A DNA stretch of 48,865 bases, from NCBI GenBank assembly GCA_964633205.1, contig CAZWFN010000033.1:1-48865 (forward strand), in the 5' to 3' direction. The notes below the pieces were generated by a model that worked only from the letters and a program-made list of their open reading frames with translations, searched no databases and was not told where the DNA came from. The first letter of the stretch is position 1. Each line of letters opens with the position of its first letter. This document shows, piece by piece, positions 13,943 through 22,898 of this stretch. Origin of the DNA: CAYVQE01 sp964633205 (lineage in GTDB: Bacteria > Myxococcota > B64-G9). The position numbers were made by a program, and so were the translations under genes.

Positions 13943-16900
13943 ATGAAGGAAAAGAACTGCATTCGATGTCTGTCGAGCATTGTGGGACTGCTGGCGGCGG
14001 TCGCGCTGGCCAGCGGCTGCGGCAACGGCGGCGGCAAGTGCGATGACGTGGAGAACCCCTGTCAGACCGAGGGCGCCACGCGCTGCTCGGAGGACGACAC
14101 GGCCATCGAGACCTGTACCGTCAACGCCGATGGCTGCCTGGCGTGGGTGGCCTCCGACTGCGCCGCCGGCACGGTCTGCGACGACTCGGGCGAGGAGCCG
14201 CAGTGCGTGGCCACCTGTGAGGACGAGTGCGATGCGGCCGAGTACCCGGCCTGCAGCGCCGATGACTCGGCCATCGAGACCTGCGAGGAGCAGGCCGACG
14301 GCTGCACCGATCTGATCAGCGTCGACTGCGGCGCTGACGAGGTCTGTGACGACAGCGGGGCTGAGCCCGAGTGCGTCTGCACCGACGAGTGCGATCCGGC
14401 CGAGTACCCGGTCTGCAACGAGGACGACACCGCGGTGCTCCACTGCGAGCAGGCCGATGACGGCTGCTACGACGTGGTGACCACCGACTGCGGGGCCGAT
14501 CAGTTCTGCGATGACTCGGGCGACACGGTCGAGTGCGTGGACCAATGCGTCGACGAGTGCGACCCGGCCGACTACCCGGCCTGCGCCGACAACGGCTACG
14601 CCGTCGAGACCTGCGAGATGCAGGACGACGGCTGCACCGATCTGGTGGTGACCGAGTGCGAAGCCGGCCAGACCTGCGATCCGGACACGGTCAGCTGCGT
14701 CGACAGCGGCTGTAGCGACGACTGCGACCCGGCCGACTACCCGGCCTGCAACCCCAACGGGCTGGCGGTGGATAGCTGCGAGCGCCAGGCCGACGGCTGC
14801 TACGACGTGGTCACCACCGACTGCGCCCACGGCCAGGTGTGCAACCCGGATACGGCCGCCTGCGAGGACAGCGGCTGTGCCGACGACTGCGACCCGGCCG
14901 ACTACCCGGCCTGCAACGCGGACAACACGGCCGTGGAGACCTGCGAGGTCGGCGAGGACGGCTGCTACGACGTGGTCAGCACCGACTGCGCGGCCGGCGA
15001 GGTCTGCGCGGGCGCGGCCGGCGAGGCGGCCTGCGTCTGCACCGACGAGTGCGACCCGGCCGACTACCCGGCCTGCAGCGGGGATCTGAGCGCGGTGGAG
15101 ACCTGCGAGCAGCAGGAAGACGGCTGCTATGACGTGGTCAGCACCGACTGTCCGGCCAACGAAGCCTGCGATCCCGACACCGCCGAGTGCGTGTTGGCCT
15201 GCGAGCACGAGTGCGACCCGGCCGACTACCCGGCCTGCAACGCCGACAACTCCGGCGTGGAGACCTGCGAGGAGCAGGCCGACGGCTGCTACGACGTCAT
15301 CGACAACCCCTGCGACTTCGGCCAGGCCTGCGTCGACGCCGATGCCGAGTGCCAGCCGGACCCCGACTGCGAAGAGCGGGTGGCCGACGGCAGCTTCGAG
15401 GGCGGCACGCCCAACGCCGACTGGGAGGAGGCCTCGACCAGCTTCGGTACGCCGATCTGCAGCGTGGAGATCTGCGGCGATGCCGGCGGGATAGCCGCTC
15501 CGCGGACCGGCGATTTCTTCGTCTGGTTCGGCGGCGTGGACGACCTGGAGACCGGCTCGGTGGCCCAGCAGGTGCGCATTCCCACCGGCGCCAGCGCCCG
15601 CTTGTCTTTCTACCTCGACATGATCAGCAGCGCTGACACGGCCGACGACGTGATCACCGTGACCATGGACGGCGACGAGCTGTTCAGCGCCGACGGCACT
15701 GACGCGGCCGCCTACTCCGGCTACACCCTGGTGGAGGTGGACGTGTCGGCCTACAACGACGGCATGGCCCACCAGCTCGTGCTGTCCAGCGTCACCACCG
15801 GCGCCAACGCCGACGGCGACCTGAGCAACTTCCTGGTCGAAGACATCTCGCTGCTGGCCTGCGACGGCGTCTGCGTCAACGAGTGCGACGTGCTCGACGA
15901 GCTGACCTGCAACCCGGACGCCACCGAGCTGTGGATCTGCACCGAGAACGCGACCGACAACTGCAACGACTGGGTGCTGGACACCAACTGCGCCGCCGCC
16001 CAGCAGGAGTGCGACGACACCCTGGATCCGCCGAGCTGCGTGGCCTGCAGCGACGAGTGCCCGGCGGTGGACGATACCCGCTGCGCCGCCGGTTGGGTCG
16101 AGACCTGCGTGGTCGGCCCGGACAGCTGCCTGGACTGGGAGCAGACCGCGGACTGCGTGGCCCAGGGCGAATACTGCGACGACTCGAGCGACCCGGCCGT
16201 GTGCGCGCCCTACAACCAGGCCGTCGGCGGCAACAACTGCGACGGCGCCCTGGAGCCGCTGAGCATCCCGGCCCAGCTGCCGGCCCAGGCCCTGGAGCAG
16301 AGCACCTGCGGCGCCGGCGACGACTACTCGGGAACCTGCATGGATCCCTACGATACCGGCGAGGACTTCCTGTACCAGCTCGAGGCCACCGAGCGCACCA
16401 TCGTCAACATCATCGTCGACCCCAAGGACACCACCTGGACCGGCATCGGGGTCGACGACGCCTGCCCACCGGCGGCCGAGGACTGCATCATCGCCGGCGG
16501 CGTGCCCGATGCCGAGCCCTACCAGACCGGTTGCTTCGCGTTGGAGGCCGGCCTGTACACCGTGATGTTCGATACCTATGCGGCGCCGGACTGCATCCCG
16601 GACTTCGACGTCTGGTTCGAGCAGTGCGAGTGCCTGCCGGGCGAGATGCAGTGTATGGACGCCACCACCCTGGTGGTGTGCAACGAGCGCGGCATGTGGG
16701 AGCGGACCGAGTGCGCCGACGGCTGCGCCGAGCTGAGCCCGGGCAACTTCGGTTGCTACTACACCCCGGCCGCCGCCGGCGACCTGGTGATCACCGAGAT
16801 CATGCAAAACCCGGCTGCGGTCAACGATGATGTCGGCGAGTGGTTCGAGCTGTTCAACGCCACCGACGAGTACGTCAACCTGAACGGGCTGACCTTCCAG

Positions 16901-17800
16901 GACGACGGCGCCGACAGCTTCACCGTGGCCGCGGACGTGATCGCCGCACCGGGCAGCTACCTGGTCCTCGGCATCAGCGACGTGCCGGCCGACAACGGCG
17001 GGGTGGCGGTGGCCTACGCCTACGGCGACGCCATGACCCTGGCCAACGGCTCGGACGAGGTCGAGGTCCTGGGCGCCGACAACACCAGCATCGACCGGGT
17101 GGCCTACGATGACGGCACCACCTTCCCGGATCCCAACGGCGCCTCCATGGCCCTGGATCCGGCCGTGCTGCCAGACGGCGACAACAACGACGGCAGCAAC
17201 TGGTGCGAGAGCATCACCGCTTACGGCGACGGCGATCTGGGCACCCCGGGCGCGGCCAACCTGAGCTGCGATTACATCGGCATCGCTCTGGAAGAGGACC
17301 TGGAGACCGATCCGGGCTGGACCATCCCGGACGGCAGCGACTGGGTCTGGGGTGCGCCCGATCCGGAAGCCCTGCCGGACGGTCCGGCCGCCTGCGCCGG
17401 CGGCAGCGCCGGTTGTCTGGGCACCGGCATGGACGCCGAGTACGGCGACGACGCCAGCCCCGACGTCGACCACGTGCAATTCGGGCCCGTCGATCTCAGC
17501 GGCTCCACCAGCGCGGCCTTGCTGTTCGACATGTGGCTGCACATGGAGAGCGGCTTTGACTACGCCATGGTCGAGGTGTCGGCCGACGGCAATACCTTCG
17601 AGGCCCTGCCCATGACCACCCCGGCCTACAACGAGGGCGATGCCTGGACCGGCACCCTGGGCGGGCCGGCCTGGCAGCCGGCGCTCGGCGACCTGAGCGG
17701 CTTCGTCGGCGGCGAGGTCTGGATCCGCTTCGCCATCGAGTCCGATGTCTCGGTCGGCTATCCGGGCTTCTACGTCGACAACGTGATGATCCTCGAGTAG
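13943..17800 (+). CDS. Large Cys-rich repeat lipoprotein with a lamin-tail-like domain
   Basis: The 1285-residue protein begins with a lipoprotein signal (ALASGC; lipobox Cys about residue 26). Residues about 30-470 are roughly eight repeats of 50 residues with the pattern CxxECDPADYPAC...AVETCExxxDGCYDVVxTDC...CDPD. A jelly-roll-like domain follows (DGSFEGGTPNADW), then two divergent Cys repeats, a PPC-like beta domain, a lamin-tail (LTD) domain starting DLVITEIMQNPA, and a final MAM-like beta domain (DPGWTIPDGSDWVWG ... YPGFYVDNVMI). Such proteins are surface or extracellular binding scaffolds in Myxococcota; the ligand is unknown. The ATG at 13943 has GAGGAGGAG just upstream; an in-frame ATG at 13889 would put 18 odd residues before the signal. 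A terminator follows at 17823-17860. Confidence 0.88.
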   Translation: MKEKNCIRCLSSIVGLLAAVALASGCGNGGGKCDDVENPCQTEGATRCSEDDTAIETCTVNADGCLAWVASDCAAGTVCDDSGEEPQCVATCEDECDAAEYPACSADDSAIETCEEQADGCTDLISVDCGADEVCDDSGAEPECVCTDECDPAEYPVCNEDDTAVLHCEQADDGCYDVVTTDCGADQFCDDSGDTVECVDQCVDECDPADYPACADNGYAVETCEMQDDGCTDLVVTECEAGQTCDPDTVSCVDSGCSDDCDPADYPACNPNGLAVDSCERQADGCYDVVTTDCAHGQVCNPDTAACEDSGCADDCDPADYPACNADNTAVETCEVGEDGCYDVVSTDCAAGEVCAGAAGEAACVCTDECDPADYPACSGDLSAVETCEQQEDGCYDVVSTDCPANEACDPDTAECVLACEHECDPADYPACNADNSGVETCEEQADGCYDVIDNPCDFGQACVDADAECQPDPDCEERVADGSFEGGTPNADWEEASTSFGTPICSVEICGDAGGIAAPRTGDFFVWFGGVDDLETGSVAQQVRIPTGASARLSFYLDMISSADTADDVITVTMDGDELFSADGTDAAAYSGYTLVEVDVSAYNDGMAHQLVLSSVTTGANADGDLSNFLVEDISLLACDGVCVNECDVLDELTCNPDATELWICTENATDNCNDWVLDTNCAAAQQECDDTLDPPSCVACSDECPAVDDTRCAAGWVETCVVGPDSCLDWEQTADCVAQGEYCDDSSDPAVCAPYNQAVGGNNCDGALEPLSIPAQLPAQALEQSTCGAGDDYSGTCMDPYDTGEDFLYQLEATERTIVNIIVDPKDTTWTGIGVDDACPPAAEDCIIAGGVPDAEPYQTGCFALEAGLYTVMFDTYAAPDCIPDFDVWFEQCECLPGEMQCMDATTLVVCNERGMWERTECADGCAELSPGNFGCYYTPAAAGDLVITEIMQNPAAVNDDVGEWFELFNATDEYVNLNGLTFQDDGADSFTVAADVIAAPGSYLVLGISDVPADNGGVAVAYAYGDAMTLANGSDEVEVLGADNTSIDRVAYDDGTTFPDPNGASMALDPAVLPDGDNNDGSNWCESITAYGDGDLGTPGAANLSCDYIGIALEEDLETDPGWTIPDGSDWVWGAPDPEALPDGPAACAGGSAGCLGTGMDAEYGDDASPDVDHVQFGPVDLSGSTSAALLFDMWLHMESGFDYAMVEVSADGNTFEALPMTTPAYNEGDAWTGTLGGPAWQPALGDLSGFVGGEVWIRFAIESDVSVGYPGFYVDNVMILE

Positions 17801-17822
17801 TGCCCCAGGTGAATCGCTGAGC

Positions 17823-17860
17823 CACGGCCCACCCCGTTCGTGCGGGGTGGGCCGTGTTTT
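17823..17860 (+). terminator. Strong intrinsic terminator
   Basis: CACGGCCCACCCCG (17823-17836) and CGGGGTGGGCCGTG (17843-17856) form a perfect 14-bp stem with loop TTCGTG, followed by TTTTGTTT. It ends the Cys-rich lipoprotein transcript and may also act for the convergent metallophosphoesterase gene. Confidence 0.92.
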
Positions 17861-17875
17861 GTTTGCGCGACGCGT

Positions 17876-18793
17876 TCAGCCGAGCCGCAGCTCGGCCGGC
17901 AGCTCCACCCGCTCGAAGCGTTCGGATCCGCTGGCGGCCGGCCGGTAGCGCACCGCCTCGGCGTGTTGCAGGCCGCCGGCGTCGAGGCTGTAGAGGTGGT
18001 AGGCGGCCTGGAGGTGGGGGTCGTGGCCCAGATGCGAGGCCGAGGGGGCGCAGATCACCTGGGCCCGGCCCAGGCGGCGGCGGTCGAGCCGGTGCAGGTG
18101 GCCGCAGAGCACGGTGGCCGGCCGGCGGCCGAGCAGCGCCGCCAGACGGCGGGCGCCGGCCAGACCGGTGCGGTACTGGCGCCAGCGGCCACCGGCCAGG
18201 CGAAAGGGGGGATGGTGCATGGCCAGCACCAGCTGGCGCCCGGCGGCGGCCTCGGCGGCCGCCAGCCGATCGAGGCGGGCGGCCTGGCCGGCGCCGAGCC
18301 GGCCGGCGGCCCGCAGCGGCCCGCGCCAGACCGCGGTGTCCAGCCCGAGCAGGCTGACCGGACCGGCCCGCAGGCAACGGGGCCAGCCGCCGCGGCTGTC
18401 GAAGTCGGCCGGCAGCCAGTCGGCCAGCCCGCGCTCGAAGGCCCGGCCGCGATCGGCCGCCGGGGTGTAGCGGTCGTGGTTGCCCGGCAGCAGCATGGTG
18501 TTTTCCGGCCGCAGCCCGGCTTCGCGCAGCAGGACGTCTACCGCGGCATACTCGAAGTCCAGCGCCAGGCTGACCAGGTCGCCGGTGATGACCACCAGGT
18601 CCGGCTCCCGGGCGGCCAGGTGATCGAGCAGGGCGGCCAGCGGCCGGCGGCGGTGGGCGCGGGCGCGGATAAAACGAGCGTTGGTCCAGCCGATCAGGCG
18701 CTTGCTCAACAGCGCGGCGGGGGGCACGCCGCGGGGCAGCGGCAGGTGGAGGTCGCTGAGATGTCCGATGCGGATGGTTTTTTCGCCTGGCAT
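17876..18793 (-). CDS. Calcineurin-like metallophosphoesterase
   Basis: The 305-residue protein shows the five family motifs in order: DLH (HLSDLHLP, residue about 14), GD (VVITGDLV), GNHD (LLPGNHDR), H (AMHHPPF) and GHLH (LCGHLH). These ligate a di-metal centre that hydrolyses phosphomono- or diesters. No signal peptide is present, so it is probably cytoplasmic or membrane-associated; LpxH-like or cyclic-nucleotide roles cannot be told apart. The ATG at 18793 follows GGGAG. A minus-strand TATACA (18812-18817) is a reasonable -10, but no clear -35 was found. It is divergent from the Spy-like gene. Confidence 0.88.
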   Translation of the reverse strand: MPGEKTIRIGHLSDLHLPLPRGVPPAALLSKRLIGWTNARFIRARAHRRRPLAALLDHLAAREPDLVVITGDLVSLALDFEYAAVDVLLREAGLRPENTMLLPGNHDRYTPAADRGRAFERGLADWLPADFDSRGGWPRCLRAGPVSLLGLDTAVWRGPLRAAGRLGAGQAARLDRLAAAEAAAGRQLVLAMHHPPFRLAGGRWRQYRTGLAGARRLAALLGRRPATVLCGHLHRLDRRRLGRAQVICAPSASHLGHDPHLQAAYHLYSLDAGGLQHAEAVRYRPAASGSERFERVELPAELRLG

Positions 18794-18899
18794 GGATTCT
18801 CCCACCGCCTGTGTATACCTTCTGTCGGCCCGGTGGGTCCATAGGTCCAGGAAACGGCAGGAAACAGCAAGCGGCGAGAAAAAACGAAGGGAGACGGAG

Positions 18900-19595
18900 A
18901 TGAGACGCTGGTTGACCATTGGAGCGATGGCGGTTTCGTTGGTGGCGGCGACGGCCTACGCCCAGCCCCGGGGCGGCCGCGGCATGGGTCGCGGCGCCGC
19001 CATGGGCAAGGGCATGGGTCGCGGCGCCGCTGCCGGCATGGGCCAGGGCATGGGCCGCGGCATGGGCATGCGGCAGCTGCTGCAGCAGGTCGGACTGTCG
19101 GCCGAGCAGATCGAGCGGCTGGACGAGATCCGCTTCCAGGCCCGGCGCAAGGCCATCGACCTGCGCGCCGAGCTGCACAAGGCGCATCTGGATCTGCGCC
19201 ACCAGCTGCGCCAGTACGACGCCGATCGCGGCGACGCCATGGAAAAGATGGACAAGATCCAGCAGCTCAAGCTCGAGCTGCACAAGATTCAGCTCGGCGC
19301 CCGGCTGGACGCGCGCCAGGTGATGAGCGAAGAGCAGTGGGAGAAGCTGCGCGATCTGCGCGGCGAACGCGGCCTGCGCCACCGCATGCAGCGCCGGATG
19401 CGCCACCACCGCTTCGGTCCGGGCATGGGCCCCGGCTGGGGGCGCGGCATGGGCCGCGGCATGGGCCGCGGCATGGGCCCCGGCATGGGCCGCGGCATGG
19501 GCCGCGGTATGGGTCCGGGCTGGGGCGCCGGTGCGGGCCTGGATGCGCCGGCCGACGAGCCGGTGGATCTGGACGAGGACGACCTGGCCGGCTGA
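18900..19595 (+). CDS. Met/Gly/Arg-rich periplasmic protein, Spy/CpxP or heavy-metal-sensor-like
   Basis: The 231-residue protein has a signal peptide (residues 1-21, ending AYA). Two low-complexity MGRG/MGPG blocks flank a helical core of about 110 residues. The core (LSAEQIERLDEIRFQARRK ... MSEEQWEKLRDL) looks like the LTXXQ/Spy-CpxP fold with its typical LSxEQ and SxEQWxKL turns. Such proteins are periplasmic chaperones or metal-responsive regulators. The Met-rich, His-containing flanks could bind soft metals such as copper, which is inference. The ATG at 18900 follows GGGAGACGGAG. An inverted repeat without a T-run follows at 19630-19663. Confidence 0.75.
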   Translation: MRRWLTIGAMAVSLVAATAYAQPRGGRGMGRGAAMGKGMGRGAAAGMGQGMGRGMGMRQLLQQVGLSAEQIERLDEIRFQARRKAIDLRAELHKAHLDLRHQLRQYDADRGDAMEKMDKIQQLKLELHKIQLGARLDARQVMSEEQWEKLRDLRGERGLRHRMQRRMRHHRFGPGMGPGWGRGMGRGMGRGMGPGMGRGMGRGMGPGWGAGAGLDAPADEPVDLDEDDLAG

Positions 19596-19629
19596 GCAGG
19601 GCCCGCCCGACAACTCACCCCATCGTCCA

Positions 19630-19663
19630 CCACCGCGGGCTGGCATCGGCCGGCCCGCGGTGG
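19630..19663 (+). terminator. Inverted repeat after the Spy-like gene
   Basis: CCACCGCGGGC and GCCCGCGGTGG form perfect 11-bp arms around 12 nt, 35 nt after the stop. There is no T-run, so termination is uncertain; the next gene starts 30 nt beyond. Confidence 0.45.
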
Positions 19664-19692
19664 CATGATCCGGGCCCGGAGGATGCGCCCGG

Positions 19693-20469
19693 ATGTGGCC
19701 CGACGAGACCTATAAGCTGCTCTGGACGGCCGGCCTGGTGTTCGCCGGCCTGACCGCGGTCGGCGCCGGCCTGCTGCGCACCCCGTACGGCCGCTTCAGC
19801 GATCGCCGCTTCGGCCCCGGATTGGACCCGCGCTGGGGCTGGCTGCTGATGGAGCTGCCGGCGATACCGGCCTTCGCCTGGTTCTACCTGCAGGGCCCGC
19901 GGGCCTTCGAGCCGCTGCCGCTGGTCTTCGCCGGCATCTGGCTGCTGCACTACGCCAACCGCGGCTTCGTCTTCCCGCTGCTGCAGCGGGTGCGGCCCGG
20001 TTCGCGCATGAGCTGGCTGGTGGTGATCAGCGGCGCCGGGGTCTGCTGCTTGCACGGCTACCTCTACGGTGCCTGGCTGCCGGCGGCCGGCACGCCGCTG
20101 ACCGCGGCCTGGCTGGCCGAGCCGCGCTTCTGGGCCGGTCTGGGTCTGTACGGGCTGGGTCTGGGGCTGAACCTGCACTCGGACGCGCTGCTGCGCCGGC
20201 TGCGCCGCGCGCGCCGGGTCGACGACGCCGGCGCCTACCGCATCCCGCGCGGCGGGGCCTTCCGCTGGGTGTCCTGCCCGCACTACCTGGGCGAGCTGGC
20301 GGCCTGGGCCGGGCTGCTGCTGGCCTCGGCCTGCCCGGGCGGCTGGTTCATCCTGGCCGTGTCGGCCGCCAACCTGGTGCCCCGGGCCCTGGCCACCCAC
20401 CGCTGGTACCGGGCGCATTTCTCCGACTACCCGCCCGAGCGCCGCGCCCTGCTGCCCTATATCCTGTGA
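19693..20469 (+). CDS. Steroid 5-alpha-reductase-like integral membrane enzyme
   Basis: The 258-residue protein has about six hydrophobic segments and matches the SRD5A (3-oxo-5-alpha-steroid 4-dehydrogenase) family over its full usual length. The C-terminal cofactor region is almost diagnostic: YRIPRGGAFRWVSCPHYLGE (182-201), then NLVPRALATHRWYR (227-240) and DYPPERRALLPYIL. The catalytic pair of human SRD5A2 (E57, Y91) has clear counterparts in MELPAIPAF (E54) and HYANRGFVFPL (Y87). The family reduces a C=C conjugated to a carbonyl with NADPH in a membrane. Substrate here is unknown; enoyl-lipid, polyprenol or sterol are all possible. The ATG at 19693 has GGAGG about 10 nt upstream. Confidence 0.87.
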   Translation: MWPDETYKLLWTAGLVFAGLTAVGAGLLRTPYGRFSDRRFGPGLDPRWGWLLMELPAIPAFAWFYLQGPRAFEPLPLVFAGIWLLHYANRGFVFPLLQRVRPGSRMSWLVVISGAGVCCLHGYLYGAWLPAAGTPLTAAWLAEPRFWAGLGLYGLGLGLNLHSDALLRRLRRARRVDDAGAYRIPRGGAFRWVSCPHYLGELAAWAGLLLASACPGGWFILAVSAANLVPRALATHRWYRAHFSDYPPERRALLPYIL

Positions 20470-20576
20470 GCCGGGGCCGAGCCCGGGTCCTCGACCCGAA
20501 ATCTGCGGGCTTGGCCGTGTTCCCGTGCGCCTTTCGGGCGGGCAACTTCAGCCCAGGGCCATTGCGGGTCAACGGC

Positions 20577-21854
20577 TCAGGTGGCCAGCAGGAGCCAGTC
20601 GGGCACAGCATGCACGTTGGGCGACAGTGGCTGGACCCGGTCGCCCCGGTAGACCACCAGTCCACCCCGGAACGCCTCGCCCAGTATCCTCCGCGCGCGT
20701 TCGATCGAGGTCGCGTCGCGTCGATCGGCGAACGGGCGGGACTTGATCTCGATCGCCAGGATTCCGCCTTCCGTCTCGACCAGGAGATCGACCTCCAGTC
20801 CAGCCGCGGTGCGCAGGTAGCTGGTCTCGGCGCGGATGCCCAGGGTTCGAAGGGTTGTCAGGATCTGGGCCACGATGGTGTTCTCGTACTGCTCGCCGGT
20901 GAGACCGCTGAGCTGGCCGGACAGGATGCGCTGGATTCCCGCATCGACCCAGAACAGCTTGGGGCTCTTGATGAGGCGGACCGAGGGGTTGCCCGACCAG
21001 GGGGGCAGACGGAATGTCTGATAGGACAGCTCGAGGTAACCCAGATAGCGGCGCACCGTGGACACCGGCAAGCCGGCGTCGCGTGCGATCTCGGAGTAGG
21101 CCAGGATGCGTCCGGCGCGCAAGGAGGCCAGCCGATGGCAGGTGGCGAATGGTTCCAGGTCGCGCAGACGGGCTAGATCGCTCAGATCGCGCTCGAGGTA
21201 AGTGGCTTGGTAGGCGTCCAGCCACTGCGGCCGCTCGGGTTCCGGATACTGCAACAAGGGTGGCAATCCGCCCCAGGCGAGCGAATGCTCCATCGCCTGC
21301 CGAGCTGCACCGGCGGACGGTCCCACGCTGCTCGATGGCACCGCCGAGAGGGTCGCCGGGATGAGCTCGCTGCCGGTCGCCAACCTGGCGATCAACGGCT
21401 TTTCGGCCAGCAGGCCGCCGAAATGGGGTGCCAGCTCGGAGACCGTCAGCGGCCAGAGTTCGTAGAGAAAGACCCTGCCGGCCAAGGATTCGCGGACCTG
21501 CTCGAGCAGGGTAATGCGGGATGAACCGAGCAGGACCGAGAAGTCGAGCTTACCTTCGTCGTAGCTCCATTTGAGCTTTTCGAGCAGCTGCGGTGCCTTC
21601 TGCACTTCATCGAGCACGGCAGGCCCCACCACCCGGTCCCAGGCCTCGGCCTGAACTCCGGCCATCCGCGTTCTCTCGTTCGGCGAGTCCAGGTTGATAT
21701 AGCGGATTTCCGGCTCGTAGAGCTTCCTGGCCAGGGTGGTCTTGCCCACCTGGCGCGCACCGGTGACCACCACAATTCGTCGCGGAGGCGCGCGGCGGGG
21801 TAGCCGGCTGGTCAGAAGGCGCTCGAGCATGAGCCGATCATGCCATTTGACCAC
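20577..21854 (-). CDS. ATP-binding protein with C-terminal DUF4143
   Basis: The protein (425 residues from GTG 21854, or 417 from ATG 21830) has Walker A GARQVGKTT and Walker B AVLDEVQKAP. A central winged-helix-like segment contains SEIARDAGLPVSTVRRYLGYLE. The C-terminal DUF4143 part has a nuclease-like core (EVDLLVETEGG, AIEIKS) seen in these ATPases. The family is widespread, often horizontally mobile, and lacks an agreed function. Neither start has a good ribosome site. The ATG gives the family's usual N-terminus (MLERLLTSRL), while the GTG lies inside an inverted repeat. AT content just upstream is higher than around it. It is a single-gene unit. Confidence 0.85.
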   Translation of the reverse strand: MVKWHDRLMLERLLTSRLPRRAPPRRIVVVTGARQVGKTTLARKLYEPEIRYINLDSPNERTRMAGVQAEAWDRVVGPAVLDEVQKAPQLLEKLKWSYDEGKLDFSVLLGSSRITLLEQVRESLAGRVFLYELWPLTVSELAPHFGGLLAEKPLIARLATGSELIPATLSAVPSSSVGPSAGAARQAMEHSLAWGGLPPLLQYPEPERPQWLDAYQATYLERDLSDLARLRDLEPFATCHRLASLRAGRILAYSEIARDAGLPVSTVRRYLGYLELSYQTFRLPPWSGNPSVRLIKSPKLFWVDAGIQRILSGQLSGLTGEQYENTIVAQILTTLRTLGIRAETSYLRTAAGLEVDLLVETEGGILAIEIKSRPFADRRDATSIERARRILGEAFRGGLVVYRGDRVQPLSPNVHAVPDWLLLAT

Positions 21855-21867
21855 CCAATAGTCAAAT
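21845..21867. promoter_or_regulatory. Inverted repeat ATTTGAC-N9-GTCAAAT at the DUF4143 gene start
   Basis: Perfect 7-bp arms surround 9 nt (CACCCAATA), 15-37 nt upstream of the ATG at 21830. Size and position suggest an operator; the symmetrical site is AT-rich against a GC-rich background. Confidence 0.45.
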
Positions 21868-21882
21868 TACAAGGTGGATCGT

Positions 21883-22632
21883 TTACCAGGCGAACACAAT
21901 GCCCGAGGAGACCTGCCAGCGGTTGAGCCGCTCGCCGTCGGCAGCCGCCGCGGTCGGCCCCTGGGGCTCACCGGCCCACAGCAGGCCCACCTCGCCGTCC
22001 GGCGAGGTGTCCTCGTCGAACAGGATGGTGGAGATGCCCACGTCGGCTGTCAGGCCGAACCAGCTGGCCAGCATGACGCGCACGCCCAGCGAGGTGCCGG
22101 CCAGAAAGCCCTTTCGCTTGGAGGACTCCATGCCGTCGAAGGGGGCGTCCAGGTCGGCGCCGGCCGCATCCCAGCGGGCCCCGCCCAGCCAGACCGCGTG
22201 GACGATGGCGAAGTGCTCGCCGAAGGGGATGATGGCCCCGGCGCGCAGCGCGTACTCGCCCACGGTCAGGTCCTGGTCGCCCTCGGCGTTGCCGTAGACG
22301 GACAGGTGGCTGCCGACGAACAGGTACCAGAAGCGGAAATCGAAATCCAGCGAGACACCGGCCATGGCGCCCAGCTCGCTGCCGCAGGTGCTGCCGCCGC
22401 GGTCGGCCAGCAGCAGCGGCTGGGGTGCCACCAACACGCTGTTGCCCAGGTAGAAGCGCGGCAGCCGGCGGTGCAGCGGCTGCAGCATCTGCTGCGGCGG
22501 GGCGTCCGGGTCGGCCTGGGCCCAGGGCTGCTCGCCGGGCTGCTGCTGGTGCCGGTCTTCCTCCTCGGCCGCGGCCGGGCCGGCGACCAGCAGGGCCAGC
22601 AGCAGGGCGATCATCGCACGGGCTGCGTCCAT
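21883..22632 (-). CDS. Predicted outer-membrane beta-barrel protein
   Basis: The 249-residue protein has a signal peptide (residues 1-21, ending GPAAA) and a Gln/Pro-rich linker. It then has alternating amphipathic strands (MAGVSLDFDFRFWYLFVGSHLSVYG, YALRAGAIIPFGEHFAIVHAVWLGG, SLGVRVMLASWFGLTADVGI) ending in an aromatic residue (SGIVFAW), as expected for an outer-membrane barrel of about 8-10 strands. No specific family was recognised. The ATG at 22632 follows GGAGGA; the longer frame from 22800 overlaps a sigma-54-like promoter at 22684-22698 and is not protein-like. It is transcribed in the same direction as the DUF4143 gene but separated by 28 bp and its own promoter. Confidence 0.72.
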   Translation of the reverse strand: MDAARAMIALLLALLVAGPAAAEEEDRHQQQPGEQPWAQADPDAPPQQMLQPLHRRLPRFYLGNSVLVAPQPLLLADRGGSTCGSELGAMAGVSLDFDFRFWYLFVGSHLSVYGNAEGDQDLTVGEYALRAGAIIPFGEHFAIVHAVWLGGARWDAAGADLDAPFDGMESSKRKGFLAGTSLGVRVMLASWFGLTADVGISTILFDEDTSPDGEVGLLWAGEPQGPTAAAADGERLNRWQVSSGIVFAW

Positions 22633-22683
22633 GATCTCGTCCTCCGCGGCTCGTCGGGTCGGCTGATCATGACCAAGCTCAAA

Positions 22684-22698
22684 GCAAGTTCCAGGCCA
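22684..22698 (-). promoter_or_regulatory. Candidate sigma-54 promoter for the outer-membrane protein
   Basis: The minus strand reads TGGCCTG-GAAC-TTGC: 9 of 11 fixed bases with GG-N10-GC spacing and a following T. It is 52 nt upstream of the ATG at 22632. Confidence 0.55.
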
Positions 22699-22898
22699 AG
22701 ATGGAGTCGGGTGGGCATGTCCAAGCATAACATGGATCTCGGTCGGGACGGGGGAAAGGAGACATCCATACCAGGTAGCCGATCGCGACACCCCTGTCAT
22801 GCTGGCGCTACGGCATGGGCATCGGCATCTTCGCTACCGGTGGCGATTGATCGGGGTCGGCCGGATGGACTAAGCTGCCGGCTGGAGGTGCTGCAGGC

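Noticed and set aside
19661..19675. TGGCATGATCCGGGC before the 5-alpha-reductase gene
   Set aside because: Only 8/11 and 18 nt from the start, leaving no room for a ribosome site in the mRNA.
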